Below, one piece after another: positions 25,441-34,078 of a DNA stretch of 64,000 nucleotides. This DNA comes from Desulforhopalus sp. IMCC35007 (GTDB taxonomy: Bacteria; Desulfobacterota; Desulfobulbia; Desulfobulbales; Desulfocapsaceae), in the NCBI RefSeq assembly GCF_005116575.1, contig NZ_SWCN01000006.1:124001-188000 (forward strand). Direction: 5' to 3'. Both the position numbers and the translations under genes were made by a program. Each line of letters opens with the position of its first letter. Position 1 is the stretch's first letter. The notes under the pieces are model-generated. The model was given only the letters and a program-made list of their open reading frames with translations. It did no database searches and was not told where the DNA came from.

Positions 25441-25766
25441 AGTTTGAAGTCTCCAAGAGGCGCTGCAGGGAATCCATACAGGGACTCAACTGGACAGTTT
25501 CGATGAGAAAATTTCCCCTCTGCTTGTGGCTCGCCGCGCTGACTGTTATCGGCAGTGTGAAATTCCGATATCCAAAAGTACCAGGTCACTGCTGTGGGCC
25601 TTGGTGTGCCATTGACAAGCAATGGAGTTTGGTTAGTTTAATTACCAGTGGCCTGGATATGTTTTTGCAGTCAGTTTTCTCTGCAATCATTTCTCGTCAT
25701 ATCCGGGCATCCAGAGTGTTTTCTGTTCTTTCTTTAGTAAAAATCAACATATAAAGGGGGCTTATT
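25441..25766. other. Gap of about 325 bases, no convincing gene
   Basis: Short frames on both strands (for example 25503-25754 on the plus strand) have no ribosome site or known domain and oppose each other. The last 20 bases hold the GGGGG ribosome site for the zinc-ribbon gene. Confidence 0.4.
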
Positions 25767-25988
25767 ATGGCTCATACCTGTAAAAGTTGTGGCGCTGTGG
25801 CTGATGATCCGGGTCATCTTTGTGATCCCATTGATGAAGAGATATCCTGTAGTTTTTGTGGTGAAAAAAATGTGGGCATAACCCACGTATGTAAAGCAAA
25901 ACTGGCAGCGATAAAATATTCCTGTTCATCTTGTGGCAGAATGGCTGCGAGTAGCGGCGACCTCTGTAAACCAACAGAAATATCCTGA
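25767..25988 (+). CDS. Small double zinc-ribbon protein
   Basis: A 73-residue cysteine-rich protein. Cysteines occur as CKSCGA, HLCDP, CSFCGE, HVCKA, CSSCGR and DLCKP, so three CxxC knuckles each followed by a single Cys. The pattern suggests one or two structural zinc sites rather than a redox cluster. No enzymatic region exists. I do not recognise a named family; similar small zinc-ribbon proteins are common in anaerobic deltaproteobacteria, from general knowledge. It has its own ribosome site and a strong terminator just downstream, so it is a single-gene unit. Confidence 0.75.
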   Translation: MAHTCKSCGAVADDPGHLCDPIDEEISCSFCGEKNVGITHVCKAKLAAIKYSCSSCGRMAASSGDLCKPTEIS

Positions 25989-26022
25989 TATCTTATAGTT
26001 AAAAGAAAAACAGGCAAGGATG

Positions 26023-26059
26023 AGGCCAATATCCCGCGAGGGATGTTGGCCTTTTTTTT
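26023..26059 (+). terminator. Strong intrinsic terminator after the zinc-ribbon gene
   Basis: AGGCCAATATCCC (26023-26035) pairs with GGGATGTTGGCCT (26040-26052), with one G-U pair, around a GCGA tetraloop, followed by eight T. Confidence 0.93.
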
Positions 26060-26095
26060 GTACTACAATGAAGCAATTGCCGCTGTAGATGAAAG

Positions 26096-26120
26096 TGGTA
26101 GAATGGCAACCGTTCTATCA
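26096..26120 (+). promoter_or_regulatory. Leader hairpin upstream of wtpA
   Basis: TGGTAGAA (26096-26103) pairs with TTCTATCA (26113-26120), one G-U pair included, around a nine-base loop. It ends 58 bases before the wtpA start and may be part of a metal- or cofactor-responsive leader or an operator. It does not match a Moco-type riboswitch that I can identify. Confidence 0.3.
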
Positions 26121-26178
26121 TGGTACAAATAGCTGATGTTTTAACCCAAATTTCAATGTTCATTGAGGAGATCTTGAC

Positions 26179-27156
26179 ATGAATCGATCCGTTGTCAAAT
26201 TGCAGATTTTTGCGCTGTTGTTCCTTTTTCTTTCGGCGTTCTCGGCACAGGCGCAACCGTCTGGTAAACTGGTGATTTTCCATGCAGGCTCGCTCTCCGT
26301 GCCATTTGCTGCCATGGAGAAGGCCTTTGAGGCTCAATATCCAGAAGTTGATGTTCAGCGGGAAGCTGGTGGCTCCACCAAGATGGCACGTCTTATTTCT
26401 GAAGTTGGCAAGCCTGCAGATATAATGGCCTCAGCTGACTTTGTCGTCATTGATAAGAACTTGATCCCTAAATTTGCTTCCTGGAATGTGCGTTTTGCCT
26501 CCAATCAGCTGGTGCTTTGTTACACCGATCAATCAAAATATGCAGATGAAATTAATGCCAGCAACTGGTTTGATATTCTCCAGCGTAAGGATGTAGTCTG
26601 GGGCCATTCTGACCCCAATCTTGACCCCTGTGGCTACCGCTCTCTTATGGTCTTGCAATTGGCTGAAAATTTTTATGGTGTCCCCGGCTTAAATGATAAG
26701 CTTCTTGCAAATCGTCCGGAGAAAAATGTTCGGCCTAAATCTGTGGAACTGATATCTATGCTCCAGTCAGGCCACATGGATTACGCCTGGGAATATCTCT
26801 CGGTTGCCGTTCAGCATAATTTGAAGTACATCAGCTTGGACGATCAGATCAACCTTGGAAATTTCGACATGTCTCCGGCATACAGTAAGGCTAAGGTGAC
26901 CGTTGCCGGCAACAAACCTGGAACAACAATTGACCGAATAGGCAAATCGATTACCTACGGTATCACCATGCTCGATCAGGCGGCCAATAAAGAGGCCGCC
27001 GAGGCTTTTCTCAGCTATCTTTTTGATGCCGAGGGAGGTCTGAAAGTTCTGGAATCCCAGGGACAACCCCCTTTTATACCCGTTCAGGTGCCAAGTCAGG
27101 AGATGTTGCAGAAGTTACCAGCCTCCCTGCAGTCGAAGGTTGCAGTAAAAGAGTAG
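26179..27156 (+). CDS. wtpA: Tungstate/molybdate ABC transporter substrate-binding protein WtpA
   Basis: A 325-residue periplasmic binding protein with a signal peptide (residues 1-25, AQA cleavage). The mature start [20 protein letters not shown] and the [14 protein letters not shown] segment are typical of the ModA/WtpA group; further family stretches are [15 protein letters not shown] and [13 protein letters not shown], the latter with oxyanion contacts. The WtpA-like length (longer than ModA) and the YITYGIT-type C-terminal half favour tungstate. It leads the operon wtpA-wtpB-wtpC. TGAGGAGAT before ATG 26179 is a strong ribosome site. Tungsten would serve formate dehydrogenases or aldehyde oxidoreductases, not encoded here. 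Confidence 0.9.
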   Translation: MNRSVVKLQIFALLFLFLSAFSAQAQPSGKLVIFHAGSLSVPFAAMEKAFEAQYPEVDVQREAGGSTKMARLISEVGKPADIMASADFVVIDKNLIPKFASWNVRFASNQLVLCYTDQSKYADEINASNWFDILQRKDVVWGHSDPNLDPCGYRSLMVLQLAENFYGVPGLNDKLLANRPEKNVRPKSVELISMLQSGHMDYAWEYLSVAVQHNLKYISLDDQINLGNFDMSPAYSKAKVTVAGNKPGTTIDRIGKSITYGITMLDQAANKEAAEAFLSYLFDAEGGLKVLESQGQPPFIPVQVPSQEMLQKLPASLQSKVAVKE

Positions 27157-27159
27157 TTC

Positions 27160-27996
27160 ATGGAAGAAACAGATATCACACCTTTTCGGAAAACGCTGAC
27201 GGGGCTTCAGCGTTTTCCGGGATTTCTCTTTAACAGCTGGATGCTGGTCTCTGCGGTCCTCGTCCTGCTGTTTATCTTTGGCCCTCTGGCCCAGACGGTT
27301 TTTGCACCTGAAAAAGAGATTTTCCTTGAGACCTTAAAAGATAAAGATGTTTTACGTTCTATTGGCCTCTCTCTTTTTGCCTCTGGCACGGCGGCCATTA
27401 TTACACTTATTTTCGGGACACCTCTGGCCTATATTCTGGCACGCCACAGATTCCACGGGAAAAAGCTGGTCGAATCCATCATTGATCTGCCCATTATGAT
27501 CCCGCATCCAGTGGTGGGTATTGCCCTTTTGACTATTTCGGGTCATAACCATCCTTTCGGAAAGTTTCTGCTCTCGTTAAATATCAGTCTGATGGGCACC
27601 AGCATAGGAATCATCGCTGTTATGGTTTTTGTGGGCTTGCCGTTTTTCGTCAATACCGTAAAAGCAGGGATTGAGGGTATCCCGGAGCGGCTGGAAAAAG
27701 TTTCGCGCTCTCTTGGGGCGGGAAGGGGGGCCACTTTTTTTCGGGTGCTGCTGCCCCTGAGCTGGCGTTACCTGCTGGTGGGAATGATCATGTGTATGGC
27801 AAGAGCCTTGAGTGAATTTGGTGCGATCATCATCATCGCCTACCATCCAATGGTAGCCCCTGTCCTTATGTACGAGCGGTTTACCGCATATGGTTTGAAA
27901 TATTCACAGCCGGTTGCGGTTCTACTCATACTTGTCTCATTGCTGTTTTTTCTGTTCCTGCGGATTATCTCCCAACCCAAACGTATATCTGAATGA
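27160..27996 (+). CDS. wtpB: Tungstate ABC transporter permease WtpB
   Basis: A 278-residue inner-membrane permease with about six helices. The cytoplasmic coupling loop that contacts the ATPase is seen as EKVSRSLGAGRGATFFRVLLPLSWR (EAA-type motif); other family parts are FGTPLAYILARHRFHGKKLV, IDLPIMIPHPVVGIALL and ARALSEFGAIIIIAY. Spacing of three bases after wtpA and a four-base overlap with wtpC show one operon. The ribosome site is weak, in keeping with translational coupling. Confidence 0.93.
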   Translation: MEETDITPFRKTLTGLQRFPGFLFNSWMLVSAVLVLLFIFGPLAQTVFAPEKEIFLETLKDKDVLRSIGLSLFASGTAAIITLIFGTPLAYILARHRFHGKKLVESIIDLPIMIPHPVVGIALLTISGHNHPFGKFLLSLNISLMGTSIGIIAVMVFVGLPFFVNTVKAGIEGIPERLEKVSRSLGAGRGATFFRVLLPLSWRYLLVGMIMCMARALSEFGAIIIIAYHPMVAPVLMYERFTAYGLKYSQPVAVLLILVSLLFFLFLRIISQPKRISE

Positions 27997-29057
27997 TTTC
28001 TATTGATAAATTGCAGATTAAGTTCCCCTCGTTTTCTCTGGGGCCGGTCTCGCTTGAGGTGGATAGCCACTCTTTTTTTGCCCTTATGGGGCCGACCGGG
28101 TCGGGAAAAACCCTGCTGCTGGAGTCCATTGCCGGTCTGCTGAGATCCGATGGAGGCAGTATTTCTATTGATGGTCAGGATATCACAAAGGCACCTCCTG
28201 AGCAGCGCAACGTAGGCCTGGTTTACCAGGACAACAGCCTCTTTCCCCACCTTACTTGCTATGAAAATATCATTTATGGGCAGCGTTACAATAATATTGA
28301 GGAAACTGAAGGGAAACGATATGCACTTGAACTCATGGAAATGCTTTCCATTGACCACCTTCAAGTGAGAAAACCTTCCAGGCTGAGCGGAGGAGAGAAA
28401 CAGCGGGTGGCACTTGCCAGGGCTCTGGCCTGCCGGCCAAAGGTCCTGCTGCTCGACGAACCACTGTCTTCGCTTGATCCACAGTTTCGGGAAGGGTTGA
28501 GGAAAAATCTCAAACAGTTGCATAAAAGCTCGGGTGCCACCTTCTTCATGGTTACCCATGATTTTGTCGATGCTCTGACTCTCGCCGACAATGCTGCGGT
28601 TATCCACAAAGGACATATCGAACAGAGCGGTCGAACCCTGGATATCTTTCACCGGCCCTCGACCACCTTTATTGCCGATTTTGTCGGGATGAAAAACATA
28701 TTTGAAGCAAGCTATGAAAAGGGTCTGTGTACCTTTAAGGGTATCACCATTCCAGCTCCCACCTCAGTTGGCAATATGCAGAAGGGGCATATTGCTCTTC
28801 GACCAGAAGATATCCATATCGGTTCAAAAGGGGAATTCTCTTCCGGGGAAAAAAGGCTTTCAGGGAGCGTCACAGGGCTTATTCGAGATGGTTTTACCTG
28901 GATTGTAACGTTTTCCTGCTGCGATGCGGTTTTCAGTGCTCGACTTGAGCACCATCTTGCACTCAACGGCACAATCCAGGAGGGAACGGAAATATCGTTT
29001 GGTTTCAGGCATGACCTTGTCCACCATATTTTAGATGTACCAGACCGACGCGACTGA
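27993..29057 (+). CDS. wtpC: Tungstate ABC transporter ATPase WtpC
   Basis: A 354-residue importer ATPase: Walker A GPTGSGKTLL, Q-loop VYQDNSLFPHLT, signature RLSGGEKQRVALARAL, Walker B VLLLDEPLSSLD and the switch His in MVTHDFVDAL. Residues beyond 230 form a regulatory TOBE-like domain (ALRPEDIHIGS), common in molybdate/tungstate and sulfate/spermidine type ATPases, where it can bind the oxyanion. It overlaps wtpB by four bases. The adenosyltransferase gene converges from the other strand seven bases after its stop. Confidence 0.93.
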   Translation: MISIDKLQIKFPSFSLGPVSLEVDSHSFFALMGPTGSGKTLLLESIAGLLRSDGGSISIDGQDITKAPPEQRNVGLVYQDNSLFPHLTCYENIIYGQRYNNIEETEGKRYALELMEMLSIDHLQVRKPSRLSGGEKQRVALARALACRPKVLLLDEPLSSLDPQFREGLRKNLKQLHKSSGATFFMVTHDFVDALTLADNAAVIHKGHIEQSGRTLDIFHRPSTTFIADFVGMKNIFEASYEKGLCTFKGITIPAPTSVGNMQKGHIALRPEDIHIGSKGEFSSGEKRLSGSVTGLIRDGFTWIVTFSCCDAVFSARLEHHLALNGTIQEGTEISFGFRHDLVHHILDVPDRRD

Positions 29058-29064
29058 CCTCGCT

Positions 29065-29634
29065 TTAAAAATCGATGCCCGGCTGTGGTTCGATGTCTTT
29101 TCTGTAGGCGTGTTTTATCTCGCGCACCTCGCTGACGGTGTCTGCTAGGGCGATGAGATCTGGATGCGCATCCCTGCCAGTGAGTACAAGATGCATCTGT
29201 TCAGGGCGTAATTTGATAATCTCCATGACCTGGTCGAGGTCAATAAGCTTAAGCTGCAGAGCATTGTTGATTTCGTCGAGGATGAGAGTATCCGGTGGAT
29301 CGTTTTGAATGATCTGTTTGATCAACTGCAGGGCGTCCTGGGCATTTTTCCTGTGTTCAGAATGGGGGAAGGGGTTGCCTTCGATGCCGCAGAACCCTTT
29401 GCCTGTGTGGTAAAGAGTTACCAGTGGTTCAAGGTATTTTACGCCATCCCATTCACCAGAATAGAGATCACCTTTCATGAACTGGACAATTGTGGTTCTC
29501 AGTCCATGTCCACAGCCCCGCAATGCCATGCCCATGGCGGAGGTTGTTTTTCCCTTACCATTGCCTGTGATGATGACGATGAGGCCTTGCTTTTTCTTCG
29601 GTTCATAGCGGGTGATTGTTATATCTTCTTGCAT
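29065..29634 (-). CDS. Cob(I)yrinic acid a,c-diamide adenosyltransferase (CobO/BtuR type)
   Basis: A 189-residue P-loop enzyme that adds the adenosyl group of ATP to reduced corrinoids, making the coenzyme form of vitamin B12. P-loop: IIVITGNGKGKTTSAMGMALR; other family parts are VQFMKGDLYSGE, DTLILDEINNALQLKLI and VLTGRDAHPDLIALADTVSE. ATG 29634 is chosen because AGGAGG lies five bases upstream; the in-frame ATG upstream lacks this. It is a single gene facing wtpC. No other cobalamin biosynthesis gene is in the window. Confidence 0.93.
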   Translation of the reverse strand: MQEDITITRYEPKKKQGLIVIITGNGKGKTTSAMGMALRGCGHGLRTTIVQFMKGDLYSGEWDGVKYLEPLVTLYHTGKGFCGIEGNPFPHSEHRKNAQDALQLIKQIIQNDPPDTLILDEINNALQLKLIDLDQVMEIIKLRPEQMHLVLTGRDAHPDLIALADTVSEVREIKHAYRKDIEPQPGIDF

Positions 29635-30019
29635 GTGTCCTCCTTGAGTTTCTTGCAGCCTCAAAACTCCCTGTATTTGTGGTGTCGGTGCGAAGCTTTT
29701 TTAAAGATCATCACTAGTTTGACAAAGTAAAGATTGATGGTTTTTCAAAAAGTTCGAACTTTTTTAGAGTTCGCCGTTACGGCCAGGATGAATCTTTACG
29801 ACGATATCAAGATTGGCGCTCAATTGCATTTTTCACTAAGGAGATAGAAAAAAGTGTCTTTTCCTTGTAATGATGGACGGTTTTGTGATTGAATTTTACA
29901 AGCTGCTTTGATTGGTCTGGAGCGTATTTAAAACTGGTCTTCTGGCCTCAGGGTGGTGAAGGTATCGGAGTTGTCGACAATATTGGCCGTGCTGACGGTA
30001 GGGTCCGCACGGCGTGGGA
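29635..30019. other. Gap of about 385 bases with a coding-like remnant
   Basis: Mostly AT-rich up to 29850. From 29889 to 30028 the plus strand has a frame with strong coding-like composition (ends ...VVDNIGRADGRV then WDYFRR and TAG) but no good start; a short frame with a ribosome site, AAGGAG (29838-29843) and GTG 29854, enters from another phase. This may be the damaged tail of an old gene or chance. No RNA gene is recognised. Confidence 0.3.
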
Positions 30020-30496
30020 CTATTTCCGGCGGTAGTGAAAGACAGTAAATGATTCCGATGCCTCGGGAAAATGTTCGCGTCTTTCTTCAATAAATTCATC
30101 ACTGGTAAAGTGAGGGAAACTGACGTCCCCTTCTACTTCTTTGTTGATAACCGTCAGGATTATGTGAGTGGCAACGTCAAAACCGTGCAGAAAAATCTCA
30201 GCACCGCCGATGATAAAGACTTTTTCGACGTCACCACACAAGTCCAGCGCTTCTGTAAGTGATGATGCGTACTCCGCTCCTTTGGGCTGGTATTCCTTGT
30301 TACGGCTGAGCACGATGTGTCGGCGCCCCGGTAAGGGCGTCGGAAATGATTCAAAGGTTTTCCGGCCCATGATCATGGGGTAACCTATGGTCGTTTTTTT
30401 AAACAGTTTAAGTTCTTCAGGGATGTGCCAGGGCATTTTGTTGTTAACACCGATGACGCGGTTTTGAGCCATAGCGGCTATTATGATGATTTCCAT
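30020..30496 (-). CDS. folA: Dihydrofolate reductase
   Basis: A 158-residue enzyme that reduces dihydrofolate to tetrahydrofolate with NADPH. Family residues: IIIAAMAQNRVIGVNNKMPWHIPEEL (Trp and the catalytic acid in the WHIPEEL stretch, with Glu where Escherichia coli has Asp), GYPMIMGRKTFESF, LPGRRHIVLSR and VFIIGGAEIF. Length is normal. No thymidylate synthase gene lies nearby, so folate recycling partners are elsewhere. The ribosome site is weak. The gene's last nine bases overlap, on the other strand, the coding-like remnant noted in the gap. Confidence 0.95.
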   Translation of the reverse strand: MEIIIIAAMAQNRVIGVNNKMPWHIPEELKLFKKTTIGYPMIMGRKTFESFPTPLPGRRHIVLSRNKEYQPKGAEYASSLTEALDLCGDVEKVFIIGGAEIFLHGFDVATHIILTVINKEVEGDVSFPHFTSDEFIEERREHFPEASESFTVFHYRRK

Positions 30497-30684
30497 TGCG
30501 ATCTTTAGTTAGAAAAAACTGAAAAATATATTGTATTTGCGTAAGCTTCTATTTAATAATACGATGATTATGCTAATCATGCAATTCTATTAGTGCCACC
30601 TTTGGGTTGGAAAAGAGGCAGAGGTGCGATACTATTTTTTGAAAGAGATTCAATTTTCACAGGTATCCGTATCATGCGCAGCAC

Positions 30685-30700
30685 CCCGGACCGTTCCGGG
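30685..30700. promoter_or_regulatory. Short GC-rich palindrome in the 30.5-30.76 kb leader
   Basis: CCCGGA (30685-30690) and TCCGGG (30695-30700) form a perfect inverted repeat with a four-base spacer in otherwise AT-rich DNA, 27 bases before the small leader frame. Possible operator. Confidence 0.3.
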
Positions 30701-30726
30701 CATCTACTATTTGGGAAGACATATTC

Positions 30727-30768
30727 ATGTTAGATGAATTAAACAGAGGAGCTGGAGGAGTTCGATGA
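30727..30768 (+). CDS. 13-codon leader peptide coupled to the zinc-ribbon gene
   Basis: ATG 30727 follows GGAAG by a proper distance and opens a 13-codon frame (MLDELNRGAGGVR) whose TGA overlaps the ATG of the next gene (ATGA). The ribosome site of that next gene, GGAGGAG, lies inside this frame. It could couple translation of the two or be chance; there is no repeated codon of the attenuator type. Confidence 0.35.
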   Translation: MLDELNRGAGGVR

Positions 30769-32450
30769 AAATTTATTGTCCCCATTGCGGAGTGAAAGGC
30801 TCTGCGGATGATTCATATAGCGGACGAAAGATAAAGTGTCCAAAATGTCAGGGGATGTTTGATCTCACATCTGATATGGCTATTGACCAAAGCGAATTCT
30901 CTCCCCCCTCTGTAGAAGATGCCCTCAACCTTGAGGAATCAAAGGCCGAGAAAAGTCTACAGGAGGCAAGCGACCCGACTCTTGATCTTTCTGATGAAGT
31001 ATCTTCTTTTGATGAGAAAAAGGCACCTGAAGAAGTGACCGAAGGGTTGCTTGATCTGCCAGATGACAGTGCTCCTGAGATTGTCGCAGCGGAGAGTGAA
31101 GATGCAGAGGCCCCTGAAGACGCTGAGGCCCTTGTCGAAGAAAGTGACGAGAGTATCGACTGGGATGACTTTGGGGCTGAGCTGGATAAGGAAATTGCCG
31201 AAAATGAAATGCAGGCCAAAAGAGATGAGCTGACAGCACCCGGCTCCGTCGATGATGATGAAGGCCCTGTTGCCGCTTTAAACGCCCAGATAGATGCAGA
31301 TATTGAGACTGACATCAGTGGTGAAAGAGAAGAGAGCATTGATGAAGATGATCTTGCTGCAGATTTAGGTAATGTCCTGGGTGGCAGAACCGATGACCTT
31401 GAAGAAATTATAGAAGAACTTGAGACCGAGACGGAGGCGGTAATTGACACTGAAGAAGCGTCTGCTGCCATGGCCTTTGCCGAGGCTGATCTTCCTGCAG
31501 ACGGCCAGGAACAAGATGACTCCGATGTTGACGTTATCATTGGAGATGAGCCCGATGAAGTCGATGAGATGGTTGAAGTAGAAGACGAGCCGTACGGCAT
31601 GGATAAAGAGCAATGCTGGCAATGTGGTAAGAAAGACAGTGTTGGAGAGCCTTTTATCGCAATCGACGGACGTTTGTATTGCACCGACTGCCTGCCTGCG
31701 GAAGAAGCTGAAGAAACCGCTGCGTTTGAGCACTCTGCCACTGCTGCACTTGGGGCTGCGGCACTTGCTTCACAGAAGGATGATGCCAGCCAGTCAACGG
31801 GAGATGAGGGGCAGAAACGGTTCACGGTAGGCGGGGTTATCAAAGATGCCTGGGACGGTGTCAAAGGAATTAAAGGTGCGGTCTGGGCAGGTTCTGCGAT
31901 CATGTATCTGGTGTTGATCGTCATCATCGCGGGAGGTGCATTCCTGATGCCGGCAACCACTACAGAAGATATAGGGCTTGGAGGGTATATCCTTCCGTCT
32001 CTTTTCCAGGTTGTGACACAGGTTGTCTCCATGCTTTTTATTGCGGGTCTGCTCTTTATGGGAATCCGTAAGGTTGCAGGAGATAGGGTGTCCTGGAAGA
32101 TGATTTTTCACGGTTTTTCTTTTACAGGAAAGATCATTGTCGTAACTATCCTGCAGTTTATCCTGGTCAGTATTGGTTTTCTGTTATTGATTTTGCCGGG
32201 TATTTATCTTGCGGTTGGCTATGCCATGGCAATCCCTCTAATTGTTGATAAAAACCTCTCACCATGGCAGGCCCTGGAAACTTCCAGAAAAGCAGTTCAC
32301 AAGGTTTGGTGGAAGGTTGCGGCCTTGTATCTCATCATGTCTCTTCTGTTTTTGGTGGCATCAATTCCCCTTGGAATTGGTCTGATCTGGGTCTGGCCGA
32401 TGGTTATGGTCGCGGCAGGTGTTGTCTATCACCGGCTGTTTGGGAAGTAG
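30765..32450 (+). CDS. Zinc-ribbon, acidic-linker, multi-helix membrane protein
   Basis: A 561-residue protein of unusual design. Residues 1-35 are an MJ0042-type zinc ribbon (YCPHCGVKGSADDSYSG, CPKCQGMF). About 40-280 is a very acidic, low-complexity linker rich in Glu, Asp and Ala. A second zinc-binding unit follows (CWQCGKKDSVGEPF, YCTDC). The last 200 residues hold five or six membrane helices with the conserved-looking DKNLSPWQALETSRKAVHK, resembling DUF975/GlpQ-type membrane domains. No enzyme motif is visible. It may be an envelope or secretion-related scaffold, but the function is unknown. GGAGGAGTTCG is a strong ribosome site. A terminator and then nfeD and SPFH genes follow. Confidence 0.85.
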   Translation: MKIYCPHCGVKGSADDSYSGRKIKCPKCQGMFDLTSDMAIDQSEFSPPSVEDALNLEESKAEKSLQEASDPTLDLSDEVSSFDEKKAPEEVTEGLLDLPDDSAPEIVAAESEDAEAPEDAEALVEESDESIDWDDFGAELDKEIAENEMQAKRDELTAPGSVDDDEGPVAALNAQIDADIETDISGEREESIDEDDLAADLGNVLGGRTDDLEEIIEELETETEAVIDTEEASAAMAFAEADLPADGQEQDDSDVDVIIGDEPDEVDEMVEVEDEPYGMDKEQCWQCGKKDSVGEPFIAIDGRLYCTDCLPAEEAEETAAFEHSATAALGAAALASQKDDASQSTGDEGQKRFTVGGVIKDAWDGVKGIKGAVWAGSAIMYLVLIVIIAGGAFLMPATTTEDIGLGGYILPSLFQVVTQVVSMLFIAGLLFMGIRKVAGDRVSWKMIFHGFSFTGKIIVVTILQFILVSIGFLLLILPGIYLAVGYAMAIPLIVDKNLSPWQALETSRKAVHKVWWKVAALYLIMSLLFLVASIPLGIGLIWVWPMVMVAAGVVYHRLFGK

Positions 32451-32486
32451 AAAACAGTTGGTGTTACAAAACAATTTGTGCGTAAG

Positions 32487-32517
32487 AAGGGGGGCGGGGT
32501 TTTTCCGTCCTCCTTTT
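32487..32517 (+). terminator. Intrinsic terminator
   Basis: AAGGGGGGCGG (32487-32497) pairs, with two G-U pairs, with CCGTCCTCCTT (32505-32515), and a T-run follows. It separates the zinc-ribbon gene from the nfeD-SPFH unit. Confidence 0.8.
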
Positions 32518-32539
32518 TGTCTTTTTCCATGGGGAAATT

Positions 32540-32995
32540 ATGTCTTTTATTGATCCTGCACTGTATTGGTTGATTATCGGGGTGATGCTTTTTTTTCTTG
32601 AACTGGCCTTACCCGGTTTTGTCCTCTTTTTCTTTGGTCTTGCGGCTATTATTACAGCCCTTGTGGCCTGGCTGACACCCATTGCTCTGGCCTGGCAACT
32701 GGGCCTTTTTATTGTAACTTCTGTGGTGTCTCTACTGACGCTCCGCGACCTTATCCAAAAGAATTTCTTTAAGCCAAAACATACGCAAATCGATGAAGAG
32801 CCTGATGAGGATGTAATATATGCGGTGCCGGGCGAACGTGCCGTAGTCGGTGTTACTATTGTTCCACCTGCTGAAGGCCGGATTAATTACTCTGGCACCT
32901 CTTGGCGTGCCAGCGCAGACGAGGTGATAGAAGAAGGTGAAATTGTAGCCGTTGTTCGTCAGAAGAACCTCGTCATCCACGTAGAAAAAATATAA
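32540..32995 (+). CDS. NfeD-family membrane protein
   Basis: A 151-residue protein with three to four N-terminal helices (residues 5-75) and a C-terminal OB-fold domain (about 85-150: GERAVVGVTIVPPAEGRINYSG, SWRASADEVIEEGEIVAVV), the short NfeD type. It precedes an SPFH (stomatin-like) gene, the classic conserved pairing in which NfeD and the SPFH protein assemble in membrane microdomains (QmcA with YbbK-type partners). GGGGAAATT before ATG is a good ribosome site; 46 bases separate it from the SPFH gene. Confidence 0.9.
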   Translation: MSFIDPALYWLIIGVMLFFLELALPGFVLFFFGLAAIITALVAWLTPIALAWQLGLFIVTSVVSLLTLRDLIQKNFFKPKHTQIDEEPDEDVIYAVPGERAVVGVTIVPPAEGRINYSGTSWRASADEVIEEGEIVAVVRQKNLVIHVEKI

Positions 32996-33041
32996 ATCTG
33001 CAAAAAACTGACAGATGGACAAAATATAGCCGGGGGAAGTC

Positions 33042-34010
33042 ATGGAACAGAATCTAATAGCGCTTGGATTTATCTTACTTTTTGTTGTTGTCGTTGTGCT
33101 CAAGACTGCTGTTGTTGTGCCGCAGCGCTCTGAGTTTGTCGTTGAGAGGCTGGGAAAGTACAGAACGACTCTTGAAGCGGGGTTTCATATTCTGATTCCG
33201 TTTCTTGATAAAGTGGCCTACAAGAGATCATTGAAGGAGGAACCTATCGACATTCCTGCTCAGACCTGTATTACGGCTGATAACGTGACCCTTGAAGTCG
33301 ACGGTATTCTTTACCTTCAGGTCCTGAACTCAAAACAATCCGCCTATGGTATTGATAATTATCATTTTGCAGCATCGCAGTTAGCCCAGACGAGCCTTCG
33401 TTCTGCCATAGGAAAAATATCTCTTGATAATACCTTTGAGGCAAGGGAGACGCTCAATGGTCAGGTGGTGATGGCCCTTGATGAAGCGGCCAACAATTGG
33501 GGTATCAAGGTTCTTCGTTATGAAATCAAAGATATTCAGCCGCCCAGAACGGTACTTGAAGCCATGGAAAAGCAGATGAAGGCCGAGCGGGAAAAAAGGG
33601 CGGAGATTGCCCGATCGGAAGGTCAGAAGCAGGCCATTCTCAATAAAGCGGAAGGAGACAGGGGAGAGGCCATATTTCTATCAGAAGGCGAAAAAATCAA
33701 ACGCATAAATGAGGCTGAGGGTCGTGCTCAGGAAATATTGAGGGTGGCTGAAGCGACTGCTCAAGGTATTGCCAAGGTCGCAGAGGCGATGTCTTCGCCA
33801 AGCGGGCATGAAGCGGCAAACCTTGAAGTGGCAAAAAGCTATATTGAACAGTTCGGCAAACTGGCCAAAGCAAACAACACCATGATTATCCCGAGTAATC
33901 TGACCGATGTCAGTGGCATGGTCGCGGCCGCCATGGCAACCATAGAACAGGTTAAAGCAAAAAATGATGGTCCCAAGGTCGGTGGACCTGAAATCCATTA
34001 TAAAAGTTGA
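33042..34010 (+). CDS. SPFH/band-7 (stomatin-like, QmcA-type) protein
   Basis: A 322-residue membrane-anchored protein. One N-terminal helix (residues 5-25) is followed by the SPFH domain (QRSEFVVERLGKYRTTLEAG, DIPAQTCITADNVTLEVDGI, LRSAIGKISLDNTFEARETL) and a long Ala/Glu-rich coiled coil (KQAILNKAEGDRGEAIFLSE). Such proteins form large rings in the inner membrane and influence proteases and lipid domains. A strong GGGGGAAG precedes the ATG. It is the partner of the nfeD gene directly upstream. The stop overlaps a possible TTG of the exporter gene, but I place that gene's start later. Confidence 0.93.
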   Translation: MEQNLIALGFILLFVVVVVLKTAVVVPQRSEFVVERLGKYRTTLEAGFHILIPFLDKVAYKRSLKEEPIDIPAQTCITADNVTLEVDGILYLQVLNSKQSAYGIDNYHFAASQLAQTSLRSAIGKISLDNTFEARETLNGQVVMALDEAANNWGIKVLRYEIKDIQPPRTVLEAMEKQMKAEREKRAEIARSEGQKQAILNKAEGDRGEAIFLSEGEKIKRINEAEGRAQEILRVAEATAQGIAKVAEAMSSPSGHEAANLEVAKSYIEQFGKLAKANNTMIIPSNLTDVSGMVAAAMATIEQVKAKNDGPKVGGPEIHYKS

Positions 34011-34078
34011 AGCAGGACTCGGATTTTCACAACAGGTCCGACCGAAAAAAGTTAGATTCACATGCGGTGGCCGGTGTA

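Noticed and set aside
25386-25754. Opposed frames of 78 and 83 codons
   Set aside because: Neither has a ribosome site or recognisable sequence, and one overlaps a terminator.
30848-32032. A 394-codon serine-rich frame on the minus strand
   Set aside because: It is the reverse reading of the acidic, GAx-rich linker of the zinc-ribbon protein; no start signal and no protein-like pattern.
34007-34078. TTG start of the second EamA transporter overlapping the SPFH stop
   Set aside because: It adds 24 polar residues before the first helix and has no ribosome site; ATG 34079 is more natural.
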